DNA from: Atriophallophorus winterbourni
Lineage: Eukaryota; Platyhelminthes; Trematoda; Plagiorchiida; Microphallidae
NCBI GenBank assembly: GCA_013407085.1
Contig: JACCGJ010023858.1
Location: forward strand, 24,178-88,177
Length of the DNA stretch: 64,000 nt
Direction of reading: 5' to 3'
The notes beneath the pieces were generated by a model, which saw only the letters and a list, made by a program, of their open reading frames with translations, was not told the DNA's origin and made no database searches. Positions 20,857 through 33,684 of the stretch are shown here, piece by piece (the first letter of the stretch is position 1; each line of letters begins with the position of its first letter). A program made the translations under genes and the position numbers.

Positions 20857-21094
20857 CGACAATTTGGAAATTAAAAATTGGATCCCTCTCGTGTTGTTTG
20901 AGCAAATCTTCTACAAATTTAGTTGACACAAACGGACCCTGCTTGTTTCCAAACAAATAGCTCATCGCCATGTAAAGCAGGTCGATTGCAATGGTGGCAA
21001 ACACGTATGGCTGGCCAACTTCATTCTCACGAATCTTGTCCACCCTTGTCGCCAGTAGGCCGCTCATATTCACTGCTTCAATGTAACGTTCGAT
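20857..21094 (-). CDS. Host gene exon
   Basis: Minus exon after a TATATTTCAG acceptor and before a GTGAGT donor, 238 nt, phase 0 to 1. It reads IERYIEAVNMSGLLATRVDK, IRENEVGQPYVFATIAIDLL, YMAMSYLFGNKQGPFVSTKF, VEDLLKQHERDP and FNFQIV. There is one N-glycosylation sequon (NMS). The VNMSGL spacing recalls type I periplasmic-binding-like receptor ectodomains, but that is weak. The phase does not match the exon at 25059-25263, so an exon of 3n+2 bases is missing between them or an end is miscalled. Confidence 0.75.
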
Positions 21095-21104
21095 CTGAAA
21101 TATA

Positions 21105-24100
21105 TGAACCACGTTACAATTTAGACAGAATACTCTACATGAAAACAAATCCATGATATTGTGAAACTATCCACTTGCGCTGTCTGCATTCGATGACGGT
21201 TTGGCGAGCAGCAACCGTATAGTTGACGGTCAGTGCACAAAACACTAACTGATCATGAGTACAGAATATGAAAAGGGCGTACTCCAAATGATCCACATTG
21301 TTGGCGTTGGAATCATGAAGCCGACCTTTGCATTTGCGCAGCATATGGTTTCACATAATGTTGGTGAAAGCTCTTGAAATTTATCATAATAGCTAAGAAG
21401 AACTTGTTCTTTGTTTGCTATATTTGAGGCACAATTTGATGCGTCATACGAGCGCTGATAAAGACTAGGTAATGAGAGCATGTAAACCCTGTCAATTGAT
21501 GGAGTATTTTCTATTGGTGTGAATGCTTCGGGAATGATTGTTACTCTCAAAGTGTTATGTGATAAGCTGTGTATCATAAGATCATTGTGTGCTTTTGATG
21601 CAAAACACGGTCGATATCGATCGAATATGGTCAACAAGAACACGTCGACAAAAGGTGACTCTCGTTTTCAACTATGTGAGTTAGTAAAGTAAACTTTCTT
21701 ATTAATAGGAAAATGTTGTGTATATTTAATGTTATTTGTAGCCAAAATTTATTTCATATCGTACACATTTCAACTTGAAGTAAAAAAGTTTCCTTTTTAT
21801 CTAGCCATGTTGGTTCACCGAGCATGAAGTTATGGCACTTGTCCCTTGAAGCGTATAAATGAAAGAAAATACACACAGGCTTATTCAGCTTAAATTCATT
21901 ACAATGGTTATGAATGGTGTATGAACGGTTTAACAATGCAAGCAACCAAGACCGGCACGAAATTTCACTATCTGTGCGATTTTTGTGTCCATTAGATTTG
22001 ATGCTGAAGCACAATTTTGATCACAATTTGATCACAATTTGCTATTGCTGGCACATGTAATGACTATCATGCCCGTAAATAGTAATGTGACTGCCTATAG
22101 ATTATCAGTGTACAGCGTGACAGCATAAACATCCTTCTCGTGTCCAAATACTTGGAATACAATCACGAAGGCAACAGTAACAATGAGTGTTTTGCATTGA
22201 TGTCTATTCATGCCAGTGTATCAAATAATTGTGGTCATGGTATCGACATTGATATTACCGAATCCAGCACGAAATTCTCCATTTCCAAGTACTTCATTGC
22301 TTCCCGGGGAACATAATGAGAGTATGCGGAAGTTATTAATGCTCCCCTGACGTGTATCACTGGAATAAAAATTGTGATGCGGTGATGACGTTCTAATAAA
22401 TACACTTCGGAAAGTGAGAAAATTGAAACACTATAATCTCATAGATCTACATGCTATTGGCGAGAATAGATTCGCGAAAGGTCATCGGGTTTGTAATAGA
22501 AGAGAATGCAGATATGGTTTTTTTATTAATGTTCCTGGATCGATAAAGTTACATTGGCAATCACTATGAAACCTGGAGGTTGATGTTTTACCTCGAATAA
22601 ATCTCGCGATTCACACTAAACAACACTAAAGTTTCTTGTTGATATTGGCCTCATTCGGTCGACATCAGTGAGAAAAGCTTATCATCAACGATGCCTTCTG
22701 TTCTCGTGCTGAAGGCATGCATCATCGTACAACACTAGAGATTATTGGTAGCACCCAACTTGCCTTTCGCATGGACATTCTGCGGAACTCATTTTCGAAC
22801 CTGTAATTTCTGTCACACTCTGCCACAATTATCTAATAGTATCGATCCCGCGGAACATAGCGATATGAGGGTCATAATGTCTTAAATTGAACACATTTAA
22901 ACGCATTTGTCGCTAAGCATGCGAACATTCTTTGGAGAAGCAATCGATTTCATTTTCGAGCAAAGGATTTCGAGTAGAAAAGTAAGCCATTTGCAATTTA
23001 TTGAATTTTTCGAAACAGCATTTTCTTACAGTCATCAACACTCTTCAAAGTTACTGTGTTCGAGGAAAGTATCATAAATTTTGAATGCGAGTTAACTAAA
23101 TTTTGCGATATTAAATTTGACAAATGTAACAATAGAAATCCCATATCGACGTTGATTTCACCATTAAATATCACCATTATATTTTTAAACAGAAACGGGA
23201 AATTTTCATTGAATCAACTTACTGAAAACCGGAAAGTCAACACGAGATGCTAAGCAGTTCTCCATTCGTGCTGGATGTTTAAAGGAAATTCGTTACAGTG
23301 TGATGAATACCATTTCACAACAAAGTATTCCCTGTTCAGCAGTCGTTTTATCACAATGATAAATGAGCATTTAAAGTTGCGAAAATTCCTCGTCACAAAC
23401 AATTGTGGCTGTAAATTTTAGCTGATTGCGAAATGGTTGGTTTTGATATATCGATGTAGATGGATCAGACACGTTTATTTTTTATTCTTAAAGCACAAAA
23501 GAAAATTGTCTCCGTCAAGGATTTTGACGAAAAATAATTCCTCTATAAGCACCAAGGAAAACAGCTCCTACGAGCCTACAAACACTTGGTTGCAATTCAT
23601 AACCACAGATTGCTACAAGCAAATGTAATGTGAATCCAGCACAACGAGGGCAGTCCTTTGTCAATGTATACATGGAACCAAACACTATCTTCATGGTATT
23701 TCCTCAAACTTGCCTATGCATTTTTGAAACTTAACTAAATCAACTGGTTATGAAGTAGACTCATATGAACAAGATTAAAAGTTTACAGATTATAATCCAT
23801 ACATTTAAGGTCATTTCCATCTTTTCGAAATTTAGTTGTCAAAAAAGTGATTCGATAAGGAGAAAAGTTTGTTCATATAGCAAGCAATGTGCTGATTCGA
23901 TGTTAAAACGATTTATATAATGCGACTACAGATTCGTTTGAAACGTTGAGGTTTTGGGAGACATGAATACATGAAATTGAATATTTATGTGGCACAAATT
24001 GAGAAAAGATTTACAAATTCGATCCAGGCTACACCTTGACAAGAAAATTCAAGCGATAACTAATTAGGATTCACTGTACAATGTTGAGAAGAGAATTTCT

Positions 24101-24120
24101 TTTCGTATAACGAAAATGAG
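21105..24120. other. Large intron without recognised genes
   Basis: The missing host exon should lie here or just above. One candidate is a strong minus donor at about 23232 (CA|GTAAGTTG) with an open 48 nt segment upstream, but its phase does not fit. No mobile element was recognised apart from a short RTE-terminus-like piece near 21605-21650. Confidence 0.4.
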
Positions 24121-24124
24121 GCGA

Positions 24125-24240
24125 AAATGCTCATTTGCATGCATCTCCATCACACACACACACACTCCACTACCGGTTTAGTGCTGTTTGCACTTATCAG
24201 GTAAGGACAGCAGGATCAGGATCCGCATGCGCTTGAATGA
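24125..24240 (-). repeat. Family A hammerhead repeat, core mutated
   Basis: Minus core reads CTGATAA (G8 to A), stem II GTGC/GCAC with the AAACA loop intact, then TAAACC (G12 to T) and the ACCGGT palindrome. Both changed bases are essential, so it should be inactive. A (CA)n run lies in the tail at 24150-24165. Confidence 0.75.
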
Positions 24241-25058
24241 GGTAAATTTATTTAATCACGGTCCAAGAACCGATATATAAATGTTGGGAAACTCCTAATA
24301 GCACAATGTTGCCTACGTTTTTTTAATTTTCGGCGTATTTAGAATTTTGAGGTAACTTTTAAAGTACTCTTATGTGATACTCTATCTAAGTGATGGTCGA
24401 GAAAGTTTAGGTGAATCAGAACGCTTCATGGGGGTAATTTTAAGTTTTGCAGATATGACCCACTCGGTAGGCTGGAATCTTTATTCTCCCCTATAAAACA
24501 TTTAAGCGCGTGAAATAAATCCACTTAGGGAGTTTATAAATTCACATGAGATTAAAATGCATTATAGTGTACTGCTTTTGAGGAACCCATCTGTAAGGGA
24601 CTAATATCTCTTCACAATTTAGTAAAATTATATTAATTATCTTCTTATTTTGTCTATTACCATAAATTAAAAGAAGCTGCGGAATTTGATATTGCTACAG
24701 TTATAAATGGATAAGGTGGTAGCAAAGTTTTTCTCACGAAATTTTTTCATCGTTAATTTGCATAATGTTTTCTGCAAGTACTTTACCCCATACATGAAAT
24801 TGCCGTGAACGTTAACTGTCTCTTTTCAAATCAACAGGTTCGCTTACTCTTTCCGTTTATATGAATAGAATGAAAAATTGTGCACTCAAAAGCATCTTGT
24901 ATGCAGAACGGAAATTACGCTTGCGTTTCAAAACTTATTATATCCAATGCCAAGCTTTCTAACAAATTCGAGGTGTTTGAGAAAAATATACCCCCAATAT
25001 ACACCCATGTTCGACTTTGTCCCAAAATGAACCAATGCAATAACAATCATAAATTAAC

Positions 25059-25263
25059 CTGGCATTGTTGCTTCATCCATGAACCCGTGACCTTGGCTAT
25101 TGAATAATTCTCTCAAGGCCATTCTCTCATCATCCACATTCGACAAACTGACTTGGTCACCATAGTAAGCATACCACACGGCATGGATCACGTCATTTAT
25201 TGTATCGAACGCGCCATAAGCCGATCCAATAAGTAAACGTTGTTCAATAAACGATGGCGAAAT
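25059..25263 (-). CDS. Host gene exon
   Basis: Minus exon after a TTCATTATAG acceptor, 205 nt, phase 0 to 1 with a CCAG|GTTAAT donor. Reads ISPSFIEQRLLIGSAYGAFD, TINDVIHAVWYAYYGDQVSL, SNVDDERMALRELFNSQGHG, FMDEATMP. The donor is weaker than the others in this gene. Confidence 0.7.
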
Positions 25264-25494
25264 CTATAATGAAAATGCAATGGTTGACTTGCAACGTGAA
25301 GCTACCAAAGCATAGTCAATCGGGGATCTACAGCATTTCAATAATCTAAATCGGGCTAATTTTGTTCACACAATTTAATAATAATCGCATAAAGGCATTC
25401 AGCTTATATTAGTTTCATTTTTATTCCTTATCAGGACGCTGTGGCCATAGGGCTGACACTTATCATCATTATTTCTAGCACAAAACTCTACATG

Positions 25495-26045
25495 TAATAT
25501 AGTAGCGGGTGGGGTAGAGAGAAGCATGAAATGCTTGCGTCAGTTTATTTCAGGTCAAGAAGTGGAAGGTCGTGAACCCCCGGCCAATTATCACAGTTCC
25601 GTTTCATCAGTCCAACACTAAGCACGTCCCCCGCGTTGCACACACGCACATCGATTGTGCCCTGATTCATTCCTGAGGTCAACCCGTCCAATGCTAAAGG
25701 CGTTCACCGACGAATCCCACAACACAAGACAAGACGATTGGTCAAACGCGTTAGACAAAAAACAGAACACACGCCTGCCTTATATAGTCAAAACCAACGA
25801 ACAACCAGAACACTGATCCTCAAACGTCTGTCTCGGTTGTCGCTTCGATCTGATTTGTCCGTCGATTTCGCGCTAACCGGTACACTTCAAGCGCTCGCCA
25901 TGCAGGGCTCGTTTGATGGACATTGGCGAATTACATATTGCTCGATTGCGACTGACGTCCTTCACCCTTTCGTAATTCCAAAGATGTTTTTCACGAACTG
26001 TTCTAATACAATCCTTCCGAAACCCGAAATATTACGAGTTCGTGT
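25495..26045 (-). repeat. Solo LTR-like repeat
   Basis: Minus strand: GAACTCGTAATATTTCGGG at the 5' side, ACAAATCAGATCGAAGCGAC, a GACTATATAAGG promoter-like box, GTTGTGGGATTCGTCGGTGAA, an AATAAA-like signal in CTGAAATAAACTGACG, and the end CTACTATATTACA. It matches the plus-strand copy at 34275-34800 over most of its length. No internal coding region adjoins either copy, so they look like solo LTRs of one family. Confidence 0.65.
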
Positions 26046-26059
26046 TTGTCGTCGTCTTT

Positions 26060-27500
26060 GATCATTTCGGCGCTTTAAGCATTTTTGTTGGTGGGGTGTG
26101 GAGTTCTGCATATCAATCAGTAGCTCGTAATTAGCTCTCATCGCTCATGCACTTCGCACTTCCACAATATGAGTCCACCCACTGCAGAGGTTGCAACGCT
26201 CTTGCAATTATTGTTGTTCCCTCACATACACCTGAGGGTGGAGGGTAAGCACGTTTTCCCAAAATTCACAACGATGGTGTGATTTTCGACCTGGTCTACT
26301 GATTACAAGGCGCATGAATTAACCGCTGTCTTAGAGCGCATCATATCATACCCGCATACCATTGATTTTGATAATTCCTTATTGTCTAAAAGTTTTAGTG
26401 TAGTGTTATTGATCAAAAGTTGTTCTCGTATTTCATTTACATGATTCGATAATGAAGGCATGGGAAGTAAGAAAGAATCACCGAAATCTCTGTGAATCAA
26501 CTCATCATCATCATCCCATCTACCTATAAATATAAACATCGAATCGAGACTCATACTAAACAACTTCAGAAAAATAATCATGGTGAAAAGCCATGTGGGA
26601 AGTTCTATTGATGTGTATTTTCGTACGCAATAGAAAACTAGAGGTGACGCGTAGAATAATTAGTTCCCACTTCTAGCCTCATATCCATGATAATGCACGC
26701 ACATACCCAGTCATTATACTTTGAACGGAAACCCTCTATTCAACACTTTAAGTAAAATCAGAGATATATTCACCCAATAGGAAATGATGTGAGCATTTCT
26801 GATTGGGGCACATCCTGAGTTTAATAGTCGATTTCAACCTATCTCAACTAGTCCATCCATCTAAAGAAAACAATTGTTTTTGCCTGCCTTGGCGGCACTA
26901 GAGCAAAGCAGATTGAAGTTGGATTTTAAATACAACGACCAATGTTTAAAATGCCACCATGCGTTCTCACATTTAGAGAAATGTGCTTAATCCCGACCCC
27001 CAGCATTAAAAAGAATAAAAATCAATATTTGGGGAAAATGGCGATTACAGACTAGTAACTTGTGCAGTAAATGAAAACATGTCTCTACACAGCAAGGTGC
27101 TGATGTCTCCTTCTCTGTGACCCATTATTTTAATGTACATAAGCGAAAACCACACTTGCAACCAACCGGGACAACAATAATAAATTACGTGAAAAATGGT
27201 GATGTGATGGAAATGTATGCAATTGAGAATGTTGGGTAAATGAAAATAGATTGAATTCCCTATTTCAATGCGAACCAATCTTTCTCTTAAAAGATTGCAA
27301 GGAGGTAAGAAAATCACGCGTGCTGCAAGTAAAACTTTTGCCCAAAGGGATTTAATCATTGATCAAACAAAATAATTTTCAAATAATATTTCACATTTGA
27401 TCCTACGTAAATAGTGCTTCGCATGGTTCATTAATATGTAAACCAAAATTTTGAATTCACAAAGCTGAAACGCTTTGATGTGATACGAGTATTACCAACC
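26060..27500. other. Intron, nothing recognised
   Basis: Short unrelated frames only. A family A tail-like piece (GTGATGGAAATGTATGCAATT) lies near 27190. Confidence 0.4.
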
Positions 27501-27503
27501 TAC

Positions 27504-27613
27504 CATTTCTTTCGTATGTGTGACCACGTGCGACGTTTTATATTGATTAAAAACGTTCCAGGATTGCTCCAGCGGGATTTCATTCTTCATCAGCGGACCG
27601 TCCACAGTGATTC
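27504..27613 (-). CDS. Host gene exon
   Basis: Minus exon after ATTATTTCAG, 110 nt, phase 1 to 0, donor ATG|GTAGGT. Encodes GITVDGPLMKNEIPLEQSWN and VFNQYKTSHVVTHTKEM. Confidence 0.8.
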
Positions 27614-27863
27614 CTGAAATAATTTTTCTCAATGTAAATAAATTTTATCTATAACGTTTACATATATGTGTCAATCCTCCACTCAAAATTAAGAAAATTG
27701 GTTATGTGGTGCAATGCATTCATATCTTGGTGACAGTATGAAAATGAAAGTTTTGATTTATGAATAGCAGCCTGATTTAATAAATATCGCGCAAGGTTCT
27801 GATGGCATTCATGATTAATTGATTACTTTCTTGTGAGAATGCTCAAGTTGAATAGATACTGAT

Positions 27864-28123
27864 GTTGTTGTTGTTGCTGCTGCTGTTGTTGATGGCCTCC
27901 TTCGGTGGGTGTCGACCATGAATGTTAATCAGAAGCACATGGTGGTTTCATGCTCCGCAGCATTTAGAATGACTAAACAGTCCGATTCAGGAGTGGCAAT
28001 CTTTCCTATACCGTTCACAGCGATAGGCAGAACTTAGTCGATCGGCGTCAGTTGCACGCCGGCGGCGTGATCTGCGTTCAGCAGCCAAGAGATGTATCTG
28101 CCCTTCTCCAGCTAAGTAATGTG
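27864..28123 (-). mobile_element. RTE-like 3' end with 14 bp target duplication
   Basis: Minus strand, 5'-truncated to 260 bases: CGCAGATCACGCCGCCGG, CTATCGCTGTGAACGG, GACTGTTTAGTCATTC, GTCGACACCCACCGAAGG, then a CAA/CAG-rich tail. GAATAGATACTGAT flanks it on both sides (27850-27863 and 28124-28137), a clean target-site duplication. It sits in the host intron between exons at 28652 and 27613. Confidence 0.9.
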
Positions 28124-28651
28124 GAATAGATACTGATAATTTTATCTATTTTAGTTGAAAGGCATGTGAATTTACGTTTTTCGCCTACCAATTATTTGTA
28201 CCAAACACTAATTTCACTGTATCATTTTCTCTTGCTTCATTTCGAAGCTCAAGCATTATTATGAATAATTTGTACCTCAGCATTTTAGGTAAATTGAATT
28301 AATTTATCAACGCACGATGTTTGAAAACACAAACACAGATTGCTTTTCGAATTCAAAAGAAGATTGTGGTGTTCTATTGTTTAATCATTGTAAGAATTTG
28401 CTGTCTTTTCTTGCGTTCTCCCATCACAAGAAAATCTACATAATTTAACGATCTGGAAGTAGCATTCTTTACTTTTCATGGCATATTTTAAGCAACCTCA
28501 AATATTTGAGAATTTCTCATCTCTGATATTATTTTTCCCTGCCATACACCTTATCAATCGAGTAATAACATTTTGAATTTAAGAACTTATAATAATAACT
28601 TATCAGCAAAACATCGTTTGAGTTAGTGGAGTTCATAAAAATTGACGTTAC

Positions 28652-28708
28652 CTAGCAATTCTTTGCGAAACCATCCGGTGCAAGCGTGCGATATCGTGAC
28701 AATTCCGT
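28652..28708 (-). CDS. Host gene micro-exon
   Basis: 57 nt minus exon, phase 1 to 1, acceptor TTCGTTTATAG, donor G|GTAACG. Encodes DGIVTISHACTGWF and RKELL. In phase with both neighbours. Confidence 0.75.
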   Translation of the reverse strand, partial: TELSRYRTLAPDGFAKNC

Positions 28709-29399
28709 CTATAAACGAAATTTTGTTAACAAGTCACATCGAGAATGGGTGCGATTTTGATAAAAATCGGTTGAAAACATTAGCAGCGACTTACGTTTAG
28801 CTGCGGTTGCCACATTAGCTGGGTTCAACGCTGTCCATTGAATTCAGAATGTAGAAAATTATAATAAGTTTGTCATCAAAAATAAATTTGCTCATAAATG
28901 CATAAATGCATAAAAAGGCAAACGATAGAAGTTCATGGATGTGTTGATAAGGTAAGGATCAAACGATACAATGAGCTATGCACATTCTGGGTAGAAATGC
29001 TGTAGCATTTATGCAAGGAAATATCAGTACAATCGGTTAGAGCAAGTTTGGGATAACGTTTCATTGGCTCGTCAGGCAAAAGGTGATAGTCAGGTCAGAG
29101 AACATAGCTAAGTAGCAGTCAACCCACCACCTTTCTTTCTGCTTCACCGCAAAACAGCTTAACCAAAGTCTAGGGAGTATCATGTCACGTAATCATGGCC
29201 AGGATCAGTGGTTGATTTGGCTACTACGGTGTGTATGCACATCAATCTAATACAAGTGAAAACGGTTAATGTCGGTTGACACAGTGGCCAACATGCGTAA
29301 AAGTACATAACTAATGCGGTTAAGTTCGACAAACTGTAGAAGGGAAAGAAAAAAAGCTGATCAACGATTAGTCATAGGATGAATATGAACCATCTACGT

Positions 29400-30505
29400 A
29401 CGCATCACTGTTGAGCTCCAGATTGTGGACATTTGTGCCACATCCGCCTTACTGAATGCCAACAGACCCGCCTTAGCCATTTCGACCGCATCAGTATGTA
29501 GGCGTTCGCCATACGGTTTAATACCGCGTCTTAACACTTCTACAATGTCTAGGTCAAAGTTGTGGTCTCTATCTACAACGTGTTCCGCCAGAGCTGCATC
29601 ACGAATAAGCGATTGATATTCTCTAGTATCCTGTAACTATCTTTTTACACGTTTACGGCGTTCTCCGGTTCTAGTCTGAAGTTCGCTGGAAGTGTATTCT
29701 ATGTAAGCACCAGGACTGCCCTATCATTTGATTTTGTAAATGCTGTTCGTAACGCTGGATAAATGTGTCGTATCCTTAAAGTGTATCAGAGCCGAACGGA
29801 TAGTTTTCCCTTTCTTATATTTTACACATGGTTCGTCAGGTTCAAGATTTTACTTATCGCTTCAGAAGTGTCTTTGACATATGGTATGCAAACTGTATCT
29901 CGCCAATTTTTCTCTGCTATTTCTGACGGGTATTTTACCCTCGCCAATCGGCGTTTCGCTAATCTTTCCGGATAATCATTTTCATATGAGCCGTTGGCTC
30001 GCTTGATAGTGAGCTTATTTTCGTTCTCTCTCGTCGCTGTTCTATCTTGTGGAAAATGGAAGAAGCTATGGACCTGTCTTGGATGAGCAGTGAAACCCAA
30101 AACTTTTTCTAACCGCCAGTTTTTGTTCCTTCCAAATTTCTTGACTTCTACTTCCTTCTTCATAACACTTCGCTTGAACCCGTTCATTGTATCTATGAGA
30201 TTAAGTTGTGTTGCAAGTCTAGATCGTATTCTGCTTGAACTGAGCTTTGGATTAACAATTGGGATTCACTTTAAACATGGCAGTATCTTTGATACTTCAT
30301 TAATGCTTTTTATACGAATCAAATGTCGATAATTTTCTGATTTTTTTCCATTGAAGCTTTTAGGTGTTCCTGGGTGACTCGAACTTCAATACTTCGCTTG
30401 AAACAATACGTTTTATCTCGTGGATCTTTAAAATACCTAAGCCAAGTTTGTGTGATGGATGTAAATATAGCATACATAGCTCCGATAAAATTCACTAGGT
30501 TCATT
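29400..30505 (-). pseudogene. Divergent Penelope-like element, GIY-YIG end
   Basis: Minus strand. From 30187: RNKNWRLEKVLGFTAHPRQV and DTVCIPYVKDTSEAISKILN (the PLE 'IPYxKGxSExIxRIL' block before the nuclease), then TIRSALIHFKD, SIYKIK, PGAYIEYTSSELQTRTGERR (decayed GIY-YIG, with YVGxT worn to YIEYT) and, after one stop, ALAEHVVDRDHNFDLDIVEV, LRRG...ERLHTDAVEM ending at TAG 29400. The sequence is clearly different from the PLEs at 54050 and 57480, so this is another lineage. The part above 30200 is uncertain. Located in the host intron between exons 30682 and 28708. Confidence 0.7.
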
Positions 30506-30681
30506 CACCGATCTTTCTAAACTGCAATGGCTTTGATCGGTATTTTCACTTTTATCGACACAAATTGGATGCTATTCACATATATCAAATGATTTATCCG
30601 CGTTGTTCCAATATTTTTTTTAATATTCATCTATGCTACTACATTGTTTTCCCGATTAAACCGTATTGCTATCGATCTTAC

Positions 30682-30931
30682 CATAGAACTGTTTAATGTA
30701 AGATTTTCCATCCGGGATTGGCCAAGCTTTCGTATCTCTCGTTCGCCGATCTGACATGGTAAACCACAATTCCTCACCCTTCGCTTGCTCGAGCTCTGCA
30801 ACTGCTTGTTCGTCAAAGAATAAGTAGAAGTAGGCGAAATCTCCCACCCAAGCGTCGTCAGTGAAATTTATGAATTGTATATCTGGTAACAGTTTGCCAG
30901 GAAACAAGTTTGATAACCAGTAGTTTTGAAG
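30682..30931 (-). CDS. Host gene exon, largest
   Basis: 250 nt minus exon, phase 0 to 1, acceptor TTTTTATAG, donor TATG|GTAAGA. Encodes LQNYWLSNLFPGKLLPDIQF, INFTDDAWVGDFAYFYLFFD, EQAVAELEQAKGEELWFTMS, DRRTRDTKAWPIPDGKSYIK and QFY. One sequon, NFT. Aromatic-rich; no family recognised. Confidence 0.85.
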
Positions 30932-30944
30932 CTATAAAAACAGA

Positions 30945-32880
30945 ATTATAATAATATCAATTTTTAATATAAGTTTTTAAAACCAGATTCGTTTTATAAC
31001 AATGGAATGGTAAACCGATCTACGTATAAATATTGGATCGCAACGGTCTGTATGTCGAAAGCGTGTGCCTATCCAACCTAGTTTCGCGGTATCCAGCTAG
31101 CCGTTGTGTGTTTTAGAACAAATATGCTTAGCACTAATTTCTTGCCATACAGACGAGTGTCCGAAAAATTATTGAGACAGACTATCACCGTGTGACTTGG
31201 GGGATAAATCTGTCTCACGGCTTATTCCTAATAAAGAAGGAAAGCCATATGGGATTTGTTTATCAGGAACAGCATTCCACAGGTAGTAAGCGCGTATATC
31301 TTAACTGTCATATAACCATTACCAAAAAATCCAAAATCGTCAAGGAATTTTGTACTTAGGTAAATAAGGAATCTACCAAAAAGTAATCGTAAACGTACTA
31401 TGAACAGTTGCGTAAATCTCGAATCAAACATGAATTAAAGCAAGAGTTGTGAATGAGTATAATGAATCCGTACGAGGGATCCTTTGGGCTTCTACTGTCA
31501 TGTAGTAATAATAAGTTTCATCTAATTGATAGCATAAAAAATAATCAATCACTACAGGAAGTTACCTAAAACAAGATCAGCTAACGCTGAGTCTTAGATT
31601 AGAGACTGGTAAGCCGTCTCACTTTGTGGGCGCTGAAAATACCGAAATATCCTTATAGGTATTGCTGGACACGTTTGCTCTGCCGTGGGGTGAATCTCAA
31701 GGCACCGTGGAGTCACCCGAGCCTATTGCGAACGCATAAGAACCACTAAGAAGGTCGCAACGCATGCGTGACCCTGTGCAAAATCTGTGTTAACTGTCTA
31801 CGGAAAATTGAGGTGCAGCGAACGTGCGTCGCATCACGTATGACGAATCGATCATCAATCACGCATCGATTATTCCTCAATCAATATTAATTGCTCACTC
31901 ATAATGTGATTATTGTTTGGTCTATAGCCATTGTGATATTCATTCGTTCATTCTCCCAGTACACGAGATTAAGCACGGCTGGGACAGCAACACACAAACA
32001 TAACAATGAGCAAGTTTCATTTCTAGCTCGTCGCTACACTAGTGCTCAATTTTGTTGAAGATGGTCGACGCTAGAATCTTGAACGAGCAGTCAATATGGG
32101 TGAATTATAAGAAAGGTAAAATACTTCGCTCGGCATCATGACTATACCTTGGCAATACACATTCAAGTAAGTGGTAAATTTAAATACCTACCCGATCCTA
32201 GACAAACTTGAATCTGATCAATTGAAAGCCTGTTTCAAAAGGTAAACACTGACTGCTGATGTAGTGAATCGAGCTTGAATATCGTCTGTAATATTTAGTA
32301 ATCTTCAACTTGGAATGAGTCTGTATAACTCGATGATAATTTCAGCTGAATCTTAAGTCTTGGCGACTGGAAGATATTTCGTTAAAGAAGCCGCGTTCAA
32401 TAAATTGAGTATCGAATAATTCGATTAAAATATTACACCACCCGAACCAACATGCCTTAATGATCTACAAGGCGTTCTTGCGGCAGACCTTTTCAGGTTT
32501 GATTTCTTCTCAAATTGATTTGTAAGTATTTCGATGCATGTCTTACAGGTGACCGCTCTGATTTCGAATGCACAAACTAACCTAAATTCCCAAAACTTGT
32601 TGGGTATGTGATGGAAATGCATGTAAATGAGTATTTTTGGCAGAAACATGAGTTTAAACCCTATCTACATGTGTACGGACACGTGATTGAGCAGGTTGCT
32701 CGTACAAACCATATCTAACAATGTCATACAAGTGCAACTTGTTTTGTTGAATATACATTTAACAGCAATATCATTCAATTAAACGACCTAACCACAAATT
32801 ATTAAGCGGGCAATAAATAGCTAAAAAAATTATTAAAAGTAAATAAATTAACATCAACTTTAAAGCTAAGGCATAGCGTG
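30945..32880. other. Intron, nothing recognised
   Basis: A family A tail-like piece (GGGTATGTGATGGAAATGCA) is at about 32604-32640. Otherwise no feature. Confidence 0.4.
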
Positions 32881-32886
32881 ACTCAC

Positions 32887-32975
32887 ATCTTGCCTCAGTT
32901 CCAGCTCTATTAGACCGGCGTCGTTCATGGATGATTCAACCGCAGGGATTTCGATTTGACATTGAAGTTCGTATC
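32887..32975 (-). CDS. Host gene exon
   Basis: 89 nt minus exon, phase 1 to 0, acceptor ATTTCAG, donor GAT|GTGAGT. Encodes GYELQCQIEIPAVESS and MNDAGLIELELRQD. Confidence 0.85.
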
Positions 32976-33684
32976 CTGAAATTAATCGGTCACGGTGTTC
33001 TCTCACTTGATACACTTAGTAGTAAAGGTGTCATATGCACAATGTTCAACTAGTTTTGTAAGCGTCCCTTATCAATCTATCAACTATATGAACTGGGCTG
33101 AACACAATCGGCGTATTGTGAAAAATTTATCAGCTAAATCAAAAGACAGTTGTTAGTGATTGGAATCGGTTTCTGAGTGCAAACGTTTATAGTGGATTTT
33201 GGGTACGCTTCGCTTTTTCTAAAGAATTATCTAATATTCGTCTTATAACTAATATTTAATTTGATTGCTCAAACACTATTCAACCTTAACTCCATTATCT
33301 ATGCACTTTTACGCATGTGAGCCACAATAACAACCGACCTTGACCGTGCTTACCTGTATTACATTTATATGAACAAATTGACCACTCATCCTGGTCATGC
33401 CTACTGGACTGGACGCTCCCAAGGCTTACTATGGGCCACTTCAAAAATCAACATTCAAGGGGAAAAAAGCAAATAGCTGTGCACAGTACCATATGATATA
33501 TGTATGAAAGTCAAACAAATCGTTACTTTAATGTTTGCTTTCATGTGAGTCGAGGGAGGAGGAAAAGTAATTCCGATTGTGGCATGAAGGGAGGAAATCT
33601 CGACGGGAAATATATGTTTGGGTATATTTGTTTTTCCAAGTGTGTACGTAAGAAGTAATCATTATGGGTTTCAGTAAACTGGGG

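Noticed and set aside
23232..23280. The missing host exon (AMENCLASRVDFPVF-like reading)
   Set aside because: Good donor and open frame, but its 48 nt length leaves the wrong phase for the exon at 21094.
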